A stretch of 51,752 nucleotides of DNA from positions 1 through 51,752 of the forward strand of contig PBQX02000055.1 of the NCBI GenBank assembly GCA_002725175.2. Reading direction: 5' to 3'. Below the pieces are notes generated by a model. The model worked only from the letters and a program-made list of their open reading frames with translations. It did not search any database and was not told the origin of the DNA. Shown piece after piece: positions 1 through 8,478 of this stretch. The translations under genes and the position numbers were made by a program. Position 1 is the stretch's first letter; the number at the start of each line of letters is the position of its first letter. Origin of the DNA: CACKLF01 sp002725175 (lineage in GTDB: Bacteria; Pseudomonadota; Alphaproteobacteria; Rhodobacterales; Rhodobacteraceae).

Positions 1-91
1 ATGACCATGACAGCCATGATGACCATGATGACCATGACAGCCATGATGACCATGATGACCATGACAGCCATGATGACCATGATGACCATGA
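1..91 (+). repeat. 27-bp tandem repeat encoding the His/Asp-rich metal loop
   Basis: Three perfect copies of a 27-bp unit (1-27, 28-54, 55-81) are followed by about 10 bases of a fourth. The unit length is a multiple of three, so copies can be gained or lost without breaking the znuA frame. Each unit encodes nine residues, DHDSHDDHD. All other frames are also open through the repeat, but only this one joins the ZnuA homology. The repeat touches the window edge, so the full copy number is unknown. Confidence 0.95.
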
Positions 92-617
92 GGGTCACGC
101 CCACGGAGCTCATGACCCACACGCTTGGTTATCAATTTCCAATTCCAAGGTATGGCTCAATTTAATTGCTTCAAAATTGTCAGAAATCGATCCTGATAAC
201 GCGGGAACTTATTTTTCGAATGCAAATTCGGCTAAGCAAGACCTTGATTCTCTATCCAAGGAAATTAATGAAATTTTAAATCCTATAAGAGAAAAGAAGT
301 TTGTTGTTTTTCATGATGCATATCAATATTTTGAGAAAGATTTCAATATCAGTGCGGCTGGAGCAATCTCAATGAGTGATGCATCTGATCCAAGTCCAGC
401 ACGTTTGGAAGAAGTTCGGAACCGTGTGGTGAATGAGTCAATCGAATGCGTTTTAGCTGAACCTCAGTTTAATCAGGGGCTTGTTAAAGCTGTTATTGAT
501 GGAACAGATGCAAATACTGCAGTGGTAGACCCATTAGGGGTTGGATTGGAGGTTGGCCCTTCTCTCTATGAAAAGCTTATGCGCAATCTAGCGACGAGTT
601 TGTCCAAGTGCTTTTAG
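1..617 (+). CDS. znuA: Zinc ABC transporter substrate-binding protein ZnuA, 3' part
   Basis: Periplasmic zinc-binding component of a ZnuABC importer. The frame is open from base 3 (codon GAC) to the stop at 617, about 204 residues, so the signal peptide and N-terminal lobe lie outside the window. Visible in order: a His/Asp-rich loop made of repeated DHDSHDDHD units, the family segment HDPHAWLS, a helix with SEIDPDNAGTY, the buried FVVFHDAYQYF segment whose His is a usual zinc ligand, and a C-terminal lobe containing DPLGVGLEVGP. The Asp/His loop between the lobes is typical of ZnuA rather than manganese-binding relatives. A TTG at 177 would give a 146-residue product, but the upstream codons align with the family in the same frame, so that is not the start. 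A hairpin follows the gene. Confidence 0.9.
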   Translation, partial: DHDSHDDHDDHDSHDDHDDHDSHDDHDDHEGHAHGAHDPHAWLSISNSKVWLNLIASKLSEIDPDNAGTYFSNANSAKQDLDSLSKEINEILNPIREKKFVVFHDAYQYFEKDFNISAAGAISMSDASDPSPARLEEVRNRVVNESIECVLAEPQFNQGLVKAVIDGTDANTAVVDPLGVGLEVGPSLYEKLMRNLATSLSKCF

Positions 618-671
618 GATAAACATTTCACCCAATCTGACTTAAGGTGTTTTGGGTAAAAACAATAAATG

Positions 672-703
672 ATTAGGAGCTAGACAAAATTCTAGCTCCT
701 AAT
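672..703 (+). terminator. Hairpin downstream of znuA
   Basis: A perfect 12-bp inverted repeat (left arm 672-683 ATTAGGAGCTAG, right arm 692-703) encloses an 8-base loop and is followed by an AT-rich tail (TAATTTA). It lies between znuA and the next gene. The U-tract is short, so termination efficiency is uncertain. Confidence 0.65.
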
Positions 704-718
704 TAATTTAACGTTAGA

Positions 719-1867
719 ATGAAGACGGATCAGAAAAAATTTAGGTATCATGGCTTCGATTTATTGAGGAGCATTTCAATGCTTCTGGGAATTGTGATTC
801 ATGCTCCCCTCATTTTTGTTGATAAGAGTGTTGGAAAAGAAGCTCTGCCAGAAATAGATTACATGCCCGAGATAGAACCTTGGATTGGAGTAATTTTGCT
901 ATGGATTAACAGTTGGAGAATGCCAACTTTTTTTCTGATGGCTGGCTTTATGTCAATTCTTGTTATTCAAAGAACGAACCCTTTGTTTTTCTTTGGAGAT
1001 AGATTATTGCGTGTCGGTGTTACGATGGTTTTATTTGGATTTTTCCTTATTGGGTATCCAAGCGGTAATTACTTACATATAGGACATTTTTGGTTTTTGT
1101 ACTGCCTTATTGTTATTATTTGTATTTTTGTTTTGTCATCATTTTTTACCAACGCTCTCAATATTAGCCGAATAAAGCCCATAATAAGTTGGACCTTCTT
1201 CAGACCTTGGNGAATGATTATATTTTTATTAGTTTTTATTTTAATACGNCTTTTGTGCTCTTTTCCATATAATNGCAACTTGCCACTCCCAGANTCTTAT
1301 TCGAAGTTTTTTATCGGTACCTTTGTGTACTATGGTTTTTGGTTTTATGCTGGCGTGGGACTATATTTTGCAAAATCACAAATTTTGGAATTTTCGAGTT
1401 TCAAAGTAATTTCTCTATTGGGACTTCTCTCTATTTTTTCGCTGATGTTAGCTGCGTTCGTAATAGATACTTATGATTTTTTTGTAACTCCGGAAACGTT
1501 GAATGAAAGTTTCACACTGAGGTTTTTCCTAATGAATATGTATTGGGCATGTACCNCCTNCTTTTGGACATTTTTCTTAACACTATTCTTTCAAAGAATT
1601 CTTTATCGANGTTCACTTATCATCAGCTGGTTGGTTGAACTATCATACCCAATCTATATTTTTCATCTTGTAATCGCCATAGTAGTTGCTGCAGAGTTGT
1701 TTAGGGCTGGCTATAGTCAATCTGAAGTATTTTTAATGACTATACCTCTTACGTTTGCCTGTTGCCTCGTTTCTTATTACGTACTAGTNAAGTTTACTCC
1801 GNTGAATTGGCTGGTAAACGGTTATAGGAAGTCGTGGTTAAAAATACCTTTGATTTTTGGAAAATAA
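719..1867 (+). CDS. Acyltransferase family 3 (OafA/OpgC-like) membrane protein
   Basis: A 382-residue polytopic membrane protein of the acyltransferase-3 family, which moves acetyl or succinyl groups onto cell-surface or periplasmic glycans. The N-terminus has the family pattern: a cytoplasmic start, then FDLLRSISMLLGIVIHAP with the conserved His in the first membrane segment, followed by WRMPTFFLMAGFMS. About ten hydrophobic segments run to the C-terminus. The substrate cannot be told from the sequence. It stands alone, after the znuA hairpin and 108 bp before the leucine operon. Several codons contain N, but the frame is uninterrupted. Confidence 0.75.
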   Translation: MKTDQKKFRYHGFDLLRSISMLLGIVIHAPLIFVDKSVGKEALPEIDYMPEIEPWIGVILLWINSWRMPTFFLMAGFMSILVIQRTNPLFFFGDRLLRVGVTMVLFGFFLIGYPSGNYLHIGHFWFLYCLIVIICIFVLSSFFTNALNISRIKPIISWTFFRPWXMIIFLLVFILIXLLCSFPYNXNLPLPXSYSKFFIGTFVYYGFWFYAGVGLYFAKSQILEFSSFKVISLLGLLSIFSLMLAAFVIDTYDFFVTPETLNESFTLRFFLMNMYWACTXXFWTFFLTLFFQRILYRXSLIISWLVELSYPIYIFHLVIAIVVAAELFRAGYSQSEVFLMTIPLTFACCLVSYYVLXKFTPXNWLVNGYRKSWLKIPLIFGK

Positions 1868-1922
1868 TCACAAAAAGTTAATTTAAAGTGAGAATTTGAG
1901 TCAATAGTCAATAACGCTTGTG

Positions 1923-1940
1923 GAATTGCTGGCATAATTC
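1923..1940. promoter_or_regulatory. Inverted repeat upstream of the leucine-catabolism operon
   Basis: GAATT-N8-AATTC lies 36 bp before the first gene of the operon, in the only gap large enough for its promoter. Leucine/isovalerate genes in proteobacteria are often controlled by a MerR-type or TetR-type regulator, and this dyad is a candidate operator. No regulator gene is adjacent, so the assignment is tentative. Confidence 0.25.
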
Positions 1941-1975
1941 TAAAATATACTTTTGCATCTATAGGAGAGTTTATC

Positions 1976-3139
1976 TTGTTTAATGCTTCAATGAATTTTG
2001 CGCTTGGTGAGGAAATCANTGAATTAAGAGATACAGTTCATAAATTTGCTCAGGATCGTATTAGGCCTCAGGCTCAGAAGATAGATAAAGATAACGAATT
2101 CCCAAAAGAGCTTTGGAGTGAAATGGGAAATTTGGGATTACATGGGATAACTGTATCTGAAGAATATGGTGGTTCTCAAATGGGATATCTTGCTCACACA
2201 ATAGCGTTGGAGGANGTCTCTCGAGCTTCAGCATCAGTGGGTTTGAGTTATGGCGCCCATTCTAACCTTTGTATAAACCAAATAATGTTAAATGGATCAA
2301 CAGAGCAAAAGAGTAAATTTCTTCCGAAACTAGTAAGTGGAGAAAATGTGGGTGCATTGGCAATGTCAGAAGCTGGATCTGGTTCAGATGTCGTATCAAT
2401 GTCACTGAAGGCGGAAAAGAGAAATGGCTACTATAATCTTAATGGTAATAAGTATTGGATAACAAATGGCCCAGATGCATCTACGTTGATTATTTATGCC
2501 AAAACGTCTCCCGATTTGGGTTCAAAAGGAATAACAGCATTTATTGTTGAGAAAAATTTTAAAGGATTTTCCACATCTGCTCATTTTGATAAATTAGGAA
2601 TGCGCGGTTCTAATACTGCTGAACTTATNTTTGANGANGTTGAGGTTCCCTTTGAAAATGTTCTTGGAGAGGAAGGTAAAGGGGTCCAGGTTCTTATGTC
2701 TGGTTTAGACTATGAGAGGGTAGTTTTATCCGGTGTAGGCACCGGCATAATGGCTGCGTGCATGGATGAGGTTATGCCGTATATGGTTGAGCGAAAACAA
2801 TTTGGAAAATCAATTGGAGATTTTCAACTTATGCAGGGTAAAATTGCGGACATGTATACAAAGATGAATTCCTCAAGGGCATATGTTTATGAGTTGGCAA
2901 AGGCATGTGATAGAGGGGAAGTAACTCGGCAAGATGCTGCAGCTTGCGTTCTTTACGCATCCGAAGCAGGCATGGAGGTAGCACATCAGGCCGTTCAAGC
3001 GATGGGGGGAGCAGGTTTCTTAAGCGATAGTCCGGTAAGTCGAATTTTTCGAGATGCTAAGTTGATGGAAATCGGCGCAGGCACCTCAGAAATAAGAAGA
3101 ATGTTGATAGGTAGAGAACTTATGGAAATTATGAGGTAA
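1976..3139 (+). CDS. liuA: Isovaleryl-CoA dehydrogenase
   Basis: FAD-dependent acyl-CoA dehydrogenase (387 aa) converting isovaleryl-CoA to 3-methylcrotonyl-CoA in leucine degradation. Family landmarks are the GALAMSEAGSGSDV and YWITNG FAD-binding motifs, the GLDYERVVLSG segment near the catalytic region and the C-terminal YRIF-type motif seen here as RIFRDAKLMEIGAGTSEI. Substrate assignment rests on the overall isovaleryl subfamily pattern and on the following methylcrotonyl-CoA carboxylase genes. The start is TTG at 1976, eight bases after AGGAGA; the next Met codon is 15 bases in. Its stop overlaps the next gene's ATG (TAATG), indicating coupled translation. Confidence 0.92.
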   Translation: MFNASMNFALGEEIXELRDTVHKFAQDRIRPQAQKIDKDNEFPKELWSEMGNLGLHGITVSEEYGGSQMGYLAHTIALEXVSRASASVGLSYGAHSNLCINQIMLNGSTEQKSKFLPKLVSGENVGALAMSEAGSGSDVVSMSLKAEKRNGYYNLNGNKYWITNGPDASTLIIYAKTSPDLGSKGITAFIVEKNFKGFSTSAHFDKLGMRGSNTAELXFXXVEVPFENVLGEEGKGVQVLMSGLDYERVVLSGVGTGIMAACMDEVMPYMVERKQFGKSIGDFQLMQGKIADMYTKMNSSRAYVYELAKACDRGEVTRQDAAACVLYASEAGMEVAHQAVQAMGGAGFLSDSPVSRIFRDAKLMEIGAGTSEIRRMLIGRELMEIMR

Positions 3140-4746
3140 TGGCTACATTAAAATCTGACATCAATACCAATTCTGAAACATTTTTACTTAATAAAAAGAG
3201 CAATCTTGAGCTTCTTAAAAAAGTAGAAGCGACAGCATTAGAAATTGATAAAGGGGGAGGAGCTGCCTCTAGAGAGAAGCACCTTTCTCGTGGAAAATTG
3301 TTACCTAGAGACCGTATAGCAAATTTATTAGATATGGGGTCACCTTTTCTTGAAGTAGGAAAGTTTGCAGGTGAAGCCCTTTACGATGAATCGGTGCCCA
3401 GTGGTGGTGTTATAGCGGGTGTAGGCAGGGTGAATGGTTGCGAGGCAATGGTAGTCTGTAATGATGCAACTGTTAAAGGAGGAACCTATTTTCCAATTTC
3501 TGTAAAGAAACATCTGCGGGCTCAGGAAATTGCTATGGANAATAATCTCCCCTGCATCTATTTAGTAGATAGTGGAGGAGCCAACCTTCCTAGCCAAGAT
3601 GAAGTTTTTCCTGACAGGGATCACTTTGGTAGAATATTCTTTAATCAAGCTCAAATGAGCGCGGCAGGAATTCCTCAGATCTCAGTTGTAATGGGTTCNT
3701 GTACAGCTGGAGGGGCATATGTTCCTGCCATGTCAGACGTGACGATAATAGTGAAAAATCAGGGAACTATTTTTCTTGGTGGACCACCGCTGGTTAAAGC
3801 TGCAACTGGTGAANTAGTTTCNGCAGAAGAACTTGGCGGAGCCAAAGTTCACACTCATCACTCAGGGGTGGCCGATTATTTTGCAGAAAGTGATGGGCAC
3901 GCTTTAGAGATTGCAAGAGAAGCAATGGGTAATATTAATAAGGCAAAAAAATATCAAATAAATAAAATTNCTTCGGAGGACCCTTTGTATGACCCAAGNG
4001 AACTTTATGGNGTTGTTCCTTTCGATTTGAAAGTCTCTTACGATGTCAGAGAAGTAATTGCCAGAGTGGTAGATGGATCAAGGTTTGACGAATTCAAAAA
4101 GCATTATGGAGAAACTTTAGTTTGTGGATTTTCACATGTGCATGGAATACCGGTGGGAATNATAGCGAACAATGGAATTTTATTTTCTGAAAGTTCATTA
4201 AAAGGTGCGCANTTCGTTGANTTATGTAGCAAAAGAAAAATCCCCTTGGTTTTCTTGCAAAACATCACTGGATTTATGGTGGGGAAGAAGTATGAAACTC
4301 AAGGCATAGCAAAAGACGGGGCCAAATTAGTTACTGCAGTTGCCACAACTTCGGTTCCGAAAATTACTTTTATAATTGGAGGATCTTTTGGAGCAGGTAA
4401 CTATGGAATGTGCGGGCGTGCGTATTCGCCACGTTTTTTATGGACTTGGCCTAATAGTCGAATTTCAGTTATGGGCGGTGAGCAAGCGGCTAGTGTTTTA
4501 GCTACTATTAAAAGAGATAATTATCTTAAAAATAAAATCGATTGGCCTAGAGAAGAGGAAGAAGATTTCAAGAAACCGATACTCGATATGTTTTCAAAAC
4601 AAAGCGATCCAATATATGCATCAGCTCGCCTTTGGGATGATGGAATAATAGATTTGAAAAAAACCCGAGACATTCTTGGTTTAAGTTTAAGTGCTGCTCT
4701 GAATGCACCCATAGGGGAGACAAACTTTGGTATTTTTCGAATGTAG
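3139..4746 (+). CDS. liuB: Methylcrotonyl-CoA carboxylase, carboxyltransferase (beta) subunit
   Basis: Carboxyltransferase subunit (535 aa) that moves the carboxyl group from biotin to 3-methylcrotonyl-CoA, giving 3-methylglutaconyl-CoA. It has two crotonase-like halves. The first contains the YLVDSGGANLP and CTAGGAYVPAMSD segments, the second FLQNITGFMVG and GGSFGAGNYGMCGRAY, both characteristic of the MCC beta subfamily. Length is normal. It overlaps the upstream dehydrogenase by one base and lies 11 bp before the biotin-carrying subunit, so both subunits are made from one mRNA. Confidence 0.95.
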   Translation: MATLKSDINTNSETFLLNKKSNLELLKKVEATALEIDKGGGAASREKHLSRGKLLPRDRIANLLDMGSPFLEVGKFAGEALYDESVPSGGVIAGVGRVNGCEAMVVCNDATVKGGTYFPISVKKHLRAQEIAMXNNLPCIYLVDSGGANLPSQDEVFPDRDHFGRIFFNQAQMSAAGIPQISVVMGXCTAGGAYVPAMSDVTIIVKNQGTIFLGGPPLVKAATGEXVXAEELGGAKVHTHHSGVADYFAESDGHALEIAREAMGNINKAKKYQINKIXSEDPLYDPXELYXVVPFDLKVSYDVREVIARVVDGSRFDEFKKHYGETLVCGFSHVHGIPVGXIANNGILFSESSLKGAXFVXLCSKRKIPLVFLQNITGFMVGKKYETQGIAKDGAKLVTAVATTSVPKITFIIGGSFGAGNYGMCGRAYSPRFLWTWPNSRISVMGGEQAASVLATIKRDNYLKNKIDWPREEEEDFKKPILDMFSKQSDPIYASARLWDDGIIDLKKTRDILGLSLSAALNAPIGETNFGIFRM

Positions 4747-4757
4747 ATTGCTTATTA

Positions 4758-6749
4758 ATGTTTAAAAAAATTCTAATAGCTAATCGGGGTGAAATCGCGT
4801 GCAGAATAATATCTACATGTAAGCGTCTGGGGATTGAAACTGTTGCGGTACATTCAGAAGCAGATATTGGCTCAAAGCATACAAAAATGGCGGATAAGTC
4901 TGTTTTAATTGGTCCTGCTGACATTAAACAAAGTTATTTGTCAATGGAAGCAATACTGAATGTAGCTATTGAAAATAATGTAGAGGCGATTCATCCGGGA
5001 TACGGGTTTTTGTCGGAAAATCCCGAGTTTGCCAGCATGGTTTTAGAGAACGGTTTAAAATTTATTGGCCCAAAGCCTGGAACAATTAGGCTTATGGGTA
5101 TGAAGGACCAGGCAAAAGATATGGCAGTGGCATCTGAAATTCCTGTCATTCCAGGTTACCATGGCAATATTCAGTCGCATGATTTTCTATATTCAAAGGC
5201 TTTAGAAGTTGGCTTTCCAATATTAATTAAGCCTAGAGCGGGTGGCGGTGGAAAGGGAATGCGCTTGGTTACTTCCTCTGAAAATTTTTTGTCAGAATTG
5301 GAGGCTGCGAAGAGTGAAAGTTTGGCGGTGTTCGGAGACGATCAAATTATTTTAGAGAAATANTTCGAGGCACCTAGACACATAGAAGTTCAAGTTTTTG
5401 CAGATGATTTCGGCAATTGTATCCATACCTTCGAACGTGAATGTTCTATTCAAAGAAGATATCAAAAGCTCATCGAAGAAGCNCCAGCACCTTTTTTGTC
5501 AGGAGAGATAAAAGAGAGGCTCTATGAGACAGCTTTAAAAGTTGCAAAAGAAATTAATTATTCTGGGGCTGGAACTGTAGAATTTCTGGTAACTACTTCT
5601 TCTGGCGATAAGGAGGATGAATTTTTTTTCATGGAAATGAACACTAGGTTACAGGTTGAGCATCCAGTTTCCGAAGCCATTACAGGATTAGATTTTGTGG
5701 AATTACAATTGGANNTTGCTTCTGGAAATCCATTAAATATTAAGCAAACGGATATTCAATGTCTCGGCCATGCTATAGAAAGCAGGATATATGCGGAGGA
5801 CCCGCAAAATGATTTTTTGCCATCTATAGGAAAAATTTCTGAAATAAGTTTTCCAAAAAATGCAACGCATTTTGTGTCAGGTGAAACTCGTCTTGACCAC
5901 GGAATCCATGAAGGTGCTGTCGTAACACCCTTTTATGATCCAATGATAGCAAAACTGATTNTTCATGGAAAAGATAGAAATGAGGCCATCCGTAAAAAAA
6001 TTAANTCATTAAATGAATTTAACGTACANGGTATCGCTACTAACATCATATTTTTATTGAAAATACTGAATAATAATTCGTTTTCTAATGGAAAGGTTGA
6101 TACTGGGTTTTTGGCTAGCAATCTGGATCCTTTAGTTGAAAATGCTAAAATCATTGATGAAATATTGGTAGCTGCCGTAATAAAGTTTTTTAATCCATCT
6201 GAAATAAATGATGGTGACCCATGGTCAACGCTTAAAGGCTGGACAAACTTTAATTCTCTTAGAAGAACGNTTGATATTTCTGTGAACAGTGAAGATTTTT
6301 CTATATTTTATGCCTTTGATGGCTTGGATGGACTTGCATGTGAAATAAATGATCAGAAAATTTTAGTTAAATTTAGGCGAGAGAAAAACTCTGCAGTGAT
6401 TATTAGAGAAGGAATCAAAGAAGAGTATTTTTACAATAATCTTTCAAAAAATGTTTTTCAGATTTTCAATAAGAACGAAGTGTTTAAAGTGGTTTCTAAA
6501 TCTTTTGATGATTCCGATCGAGAGGCTGGTTTTGAAAAAGTTTTACGTGCTAAGTTGCCNGGGGTAGTTAAAAAATTATTTATTTCTGAGGGAGATATTG
6601 TGGAAAAAGGTGATGTTCTGTTAATTTTAGAAGCAATGAAAATGGAACAGCAAGTATTAGCACCTTGTAATGGATCAATAAAGAATCTCAATATTCTCGA
6701 AGGTGATCAGGTATCTGAAAATCAACCATTATTAGAAGTAGAAGGTTAG
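4758..6749 (+). CDS. liuD: Methylcrotonyl-CoA carboxylase, biotin carboxylase/carrier (alpha) subunit
   Basis: A 663-residue biotin-dependent carboxylase subunit. The N-terminal biotin carboxylase domain starts FKKILIANRGEIACRII, with the Gly-rich ATP loop RAGGGGKGMR near residue 165 and the EMNTRLQVEH motif near 300. The biotin carrier domain is at the C-terminus, with the attachment motif EAMKMEQ and the biotinyl lysine at about residue 628. It pairs with the beta subunit just upstream in an alpha6-beta6-type complex of the leucine pathway. Several N bases, including TAN near 5363, fall inside codons but do not force a stop. Confidence 0.94.
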   Translation: MFKKILIANRGEIACRIISTCKRLGIETVAVHSEADIGSKHTKMADKSVLIGPADIKQSYLSMEAILNVAIENNVEAIHPGYGFLSENPEFASMVLENGLKFIGPKPGTIRLMGMKDQAKDMAVASEIPVIPGYHGNIQSHDFLYSKALEVGFPILIKPRAGGGGKGMRLVTSSENFLSELEAAKSESLAVFGDDQIILEKXFEAPRHIEVQVFADDFGNCIHTFERECSIQRRYQKLIEEXPAPFLSGEIKERLYETALKVAKEINYSGAGTVEFLVTTSSGDKEDEFFFMEMNTRLQVEHPVSEAITGLDFVELQLXXASGNPLNIKQTDIQCLGHAIESRIYAEDPQNDFLPSIGKISEISFPKNATHFVSGETRLDHGIHEGAVVTPFYDPMIAKLIXHGKDRNEAIRKKIXSLNEFNVXGIATNIIFLLKILNNNSFSNGKVDTGFLASNLDPLVENAKIIDEILVAAVIKFFNPSEINDGDPWSTLKGWTNFNSLRRTXDISVNSEDFSIFYAFDGLDGLACEINDQKILVKFRREKNSAVIIREGIKEEYFYNNLSKNVFQIFNKNEVFKVVSKSFDDSDREAGFEKVLRAKLXGVVKKLFISEGDIVEKGDVLLILEAMKMEQQVLAPCNGSIKNLNILEGDQVSENQPLLEVEG

Positions 6750-6750
6750 N

Positions 6751-7605
6751 TTGTCTAAAGTTGTAGAGATCTTTGAGGTTGGGCCTCGTGATGGCTTACA
6801 AAATGAGAAAACAAACATTAATACTGNGGATAAGATAAAACTTATAGATGCTCTTTCTGAGTGTGGTNTCAAGAAAATTGAAGTATCGAGTTTTGTAAGT
6901 TCTAAATGGATTCCACAACTTGCGGATGCAAAATATGTGTTTGAAAATATTACTAGAAATTCGTCCGTTAAATACACCGCCCTGACGCCAAACATGAAAG
7001 GATTAAATGCGGCGAAGTCAGCAAATGTGGACGAAGTTGCAGTTTTTGCAGCAGCATCTGAGACCTTTAGTCTAAAAAATATTAATTGCTCAATCGAGGA
7101 GAGCTTTGAAAGATTTCACCCCTTAATTTTTGAAGCGCTTAAACAAAATATTCCTGTCCGAGGATATATTTCTTGCATTACTGATTGCCCTTATGAAGGC
7201 AAAATAGAACCTAGCGCTGTCCTTAAGGTTGCTAGGCAATTATTTAAGTTAGGATGTTATCAGATAAGCCTTGGCGATACTATTGGTTTGTCAAACCTCT
7301 GCTCACTTGGAAGACTTTATGATTACTTGCTTTCTGAAGTATCGCCTCTGAAATTAGCGGGTCATTTTCACGACACAAACGGAAAAGCCTTAGAGAATAT
7401 TGGGCTTAGTCTGGAGAAAGGTTTAAGAACATTTGATTCCTCTGTTGGAGGTCTTGGAGGCTGTCCATATGCTCCGGGTTCGAAGGGAAATGTTGCGACA
7501 GAAAAAGTTATTGGTTTTGTCGAATCAAAAGGGTATCAAACAGAGGTAAGTGCTGATAAGCTGAAGAAGGTATCTGATTTTGCTAAGGCATTGGTTTCAC
7601 GTTAA
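6751..7605 (+). CDS. liuE: Hydroxymethylglutaryl-CoA lyase
   Basis: Cleaves HMG-CoA to acetyl-CoA and acetoacetate, the last step of leucine degradation. The 284-residue TIM-barrel protein has the N-terminal EVGPRDGLQNEK motif (catalytic Arg and metal-binding Asp), the HFHDTNG metal-binding His pair and GLGGCPYAPG with the catalytic Cys. The start is TTG at 6751 with GAAGG six bases upstream. It directly follows the carboxylase alpha gene. The methylglutaconyl-CoA hydratase (liuC) usually found nearby is absent between these genes. Confidence 0.94.
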   Translation: MSKVVEIFEVGPRDGLQNEKTNINTXDKIKLIDALSECGXKKIEVSSFVSSKWIPQLADAKYVFENITRNSSVKYTALTPNMKGLNAAKSANVDEVAVFAAASETFSLKNINCSIEESFERFHPLIFEALKQNIPVRGYISCITDCPYEGKIEPSAVLKVARQLFKLGCYQISLGDTIGLSNLCSLGRLYDYLLSEVSPLKLAGHFHDTNGKALENIGLSLEKGLRTFDSSVGGLGGCPYAPGSKGNVATEKVIGFVESKGYQTEVSADKLKKVSDFAKALVSR

Positions 7606-7653
7606 TTGGGCTACCTAGGGTGTATTGCTAATTAAAATAGAACGGAAAAAATT

Positions 7654-8469
7654 TTGACAATAGGCGTTTTTGACTCTGGTCTAGGAGGCTTGACCGTCCT
7701 TTTTAGGATTAGGGAAAGGCTGCCAGATTTACCAATCATATATCTTGGTGACAATGCCAATACTCCTTATGGCACCAGATCTCCAGAAGAGATCTACCAG
7801 ATGACTTGCAGAGGAGTTCAGGTCCTTTTTGAAAAAGGTTGCAAGTTAGTGATTATAGCATGTAATACCGCTTCAGCAGTAGCCTTAAGAAAAATGCAGG
7901 AGGAGTGGGTTCCTAATGATAAAAGGGTGCTTGGAGTATTTGTTCCTCTAATTGAGAAAATTACAGAAAGACAGTGGGGAGATAATTCTCCTCCTAGAAA
8001 AGTTTCAATTAGAGATGTCGCTCTTTTCGCTACTCCATCTACTGTTGCTAGNAAAGCTTTTGAAAGGGNATTAGGTTTTAGGGCAANTGGNGTTAANGTA
8101 GAATCCCAACCGTGTGATGGACTAGTTGATGCAATAGAATTNGGAGACTTGTATCTTGCCGAACANCTTGTAAAACTTTATGTGAATCAGTTGCTTCAAA
8201 GATTGCCAAAACCAGAAATAATAGTACTCGGATGTACTCATTATCCATTAGTAAGTAATTTTTTTCAAAAGCACTTTGAGAANGGAGTGCAAATGTTAGA
8301 TCATGCCGATATTGTTGCTGAAAGTCTAAAGGACTATCTNATTAGACATCCAGATAAGGTCGGGGAGATGACGAATTCAATATGTTTAACTACTGGTGAC
8401 CCTCTTTACGTCAAAGAGAAAGCAAGCATGTTGGCAGGCATTGAAGTTAACTTTGATAAGGCAGATTAA
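7654..8469 (+). CDS. murI: Glutamate racemase
   Basis: Interconverts L- and D-glutamate for peptidoglycan synthesis (271 aa, cytoplasmic). Seen: the N-terminal GVFDSGLGGLTVL motif, IACNTASA with catalytic Cys at residue 70, and VLGCTHYPL with the second catalytic Cys near 194. Spacing between the two cysteines is normal. The start is TTG at 7654; no in-frame ATG precedes the conserved motif. It sits 48 bp after the HMG-CoA lyase gene and converges on the reverse-strand hydrolase gene with a 9-bp gap, so it probably belongs to the leucine transcript by position rather than function. Confidence 0.93.
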   Translation: MTIGVFDSGLGGLTVLFRIRERLPDLPIIYLGDNANTPYGTRSPEEIYQMTCRGVQVLFEKGCKLVIIACNTASAVALRKMQEEWVPNDKRVLGVFVPLIEKITERQWGDNSPPRKVSIRDVALFATPSTVAXKAFERXLGFRAXXVXVESQPCDGLVDAIEXGDLYLAEXLVKLYVNQLLQRLPKPEIIVLGCTHYPLVSNFFQKHFEXGVQMLDHADIVAESLKDYXIRHPDKVGEMTNSICLTTGDPLYVKEKASMLAGIEVNFDKAD

Positions 8470-8478
8470 TTTTAGGTA

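Noticed and set aside
1..131. CRISPR array or a Gly/His/Cys-rich reverse-strand protein at the left edge
   Set aside because: The repeat has no spacers, and the plus-strand frame joins directly to ZnuA homology.
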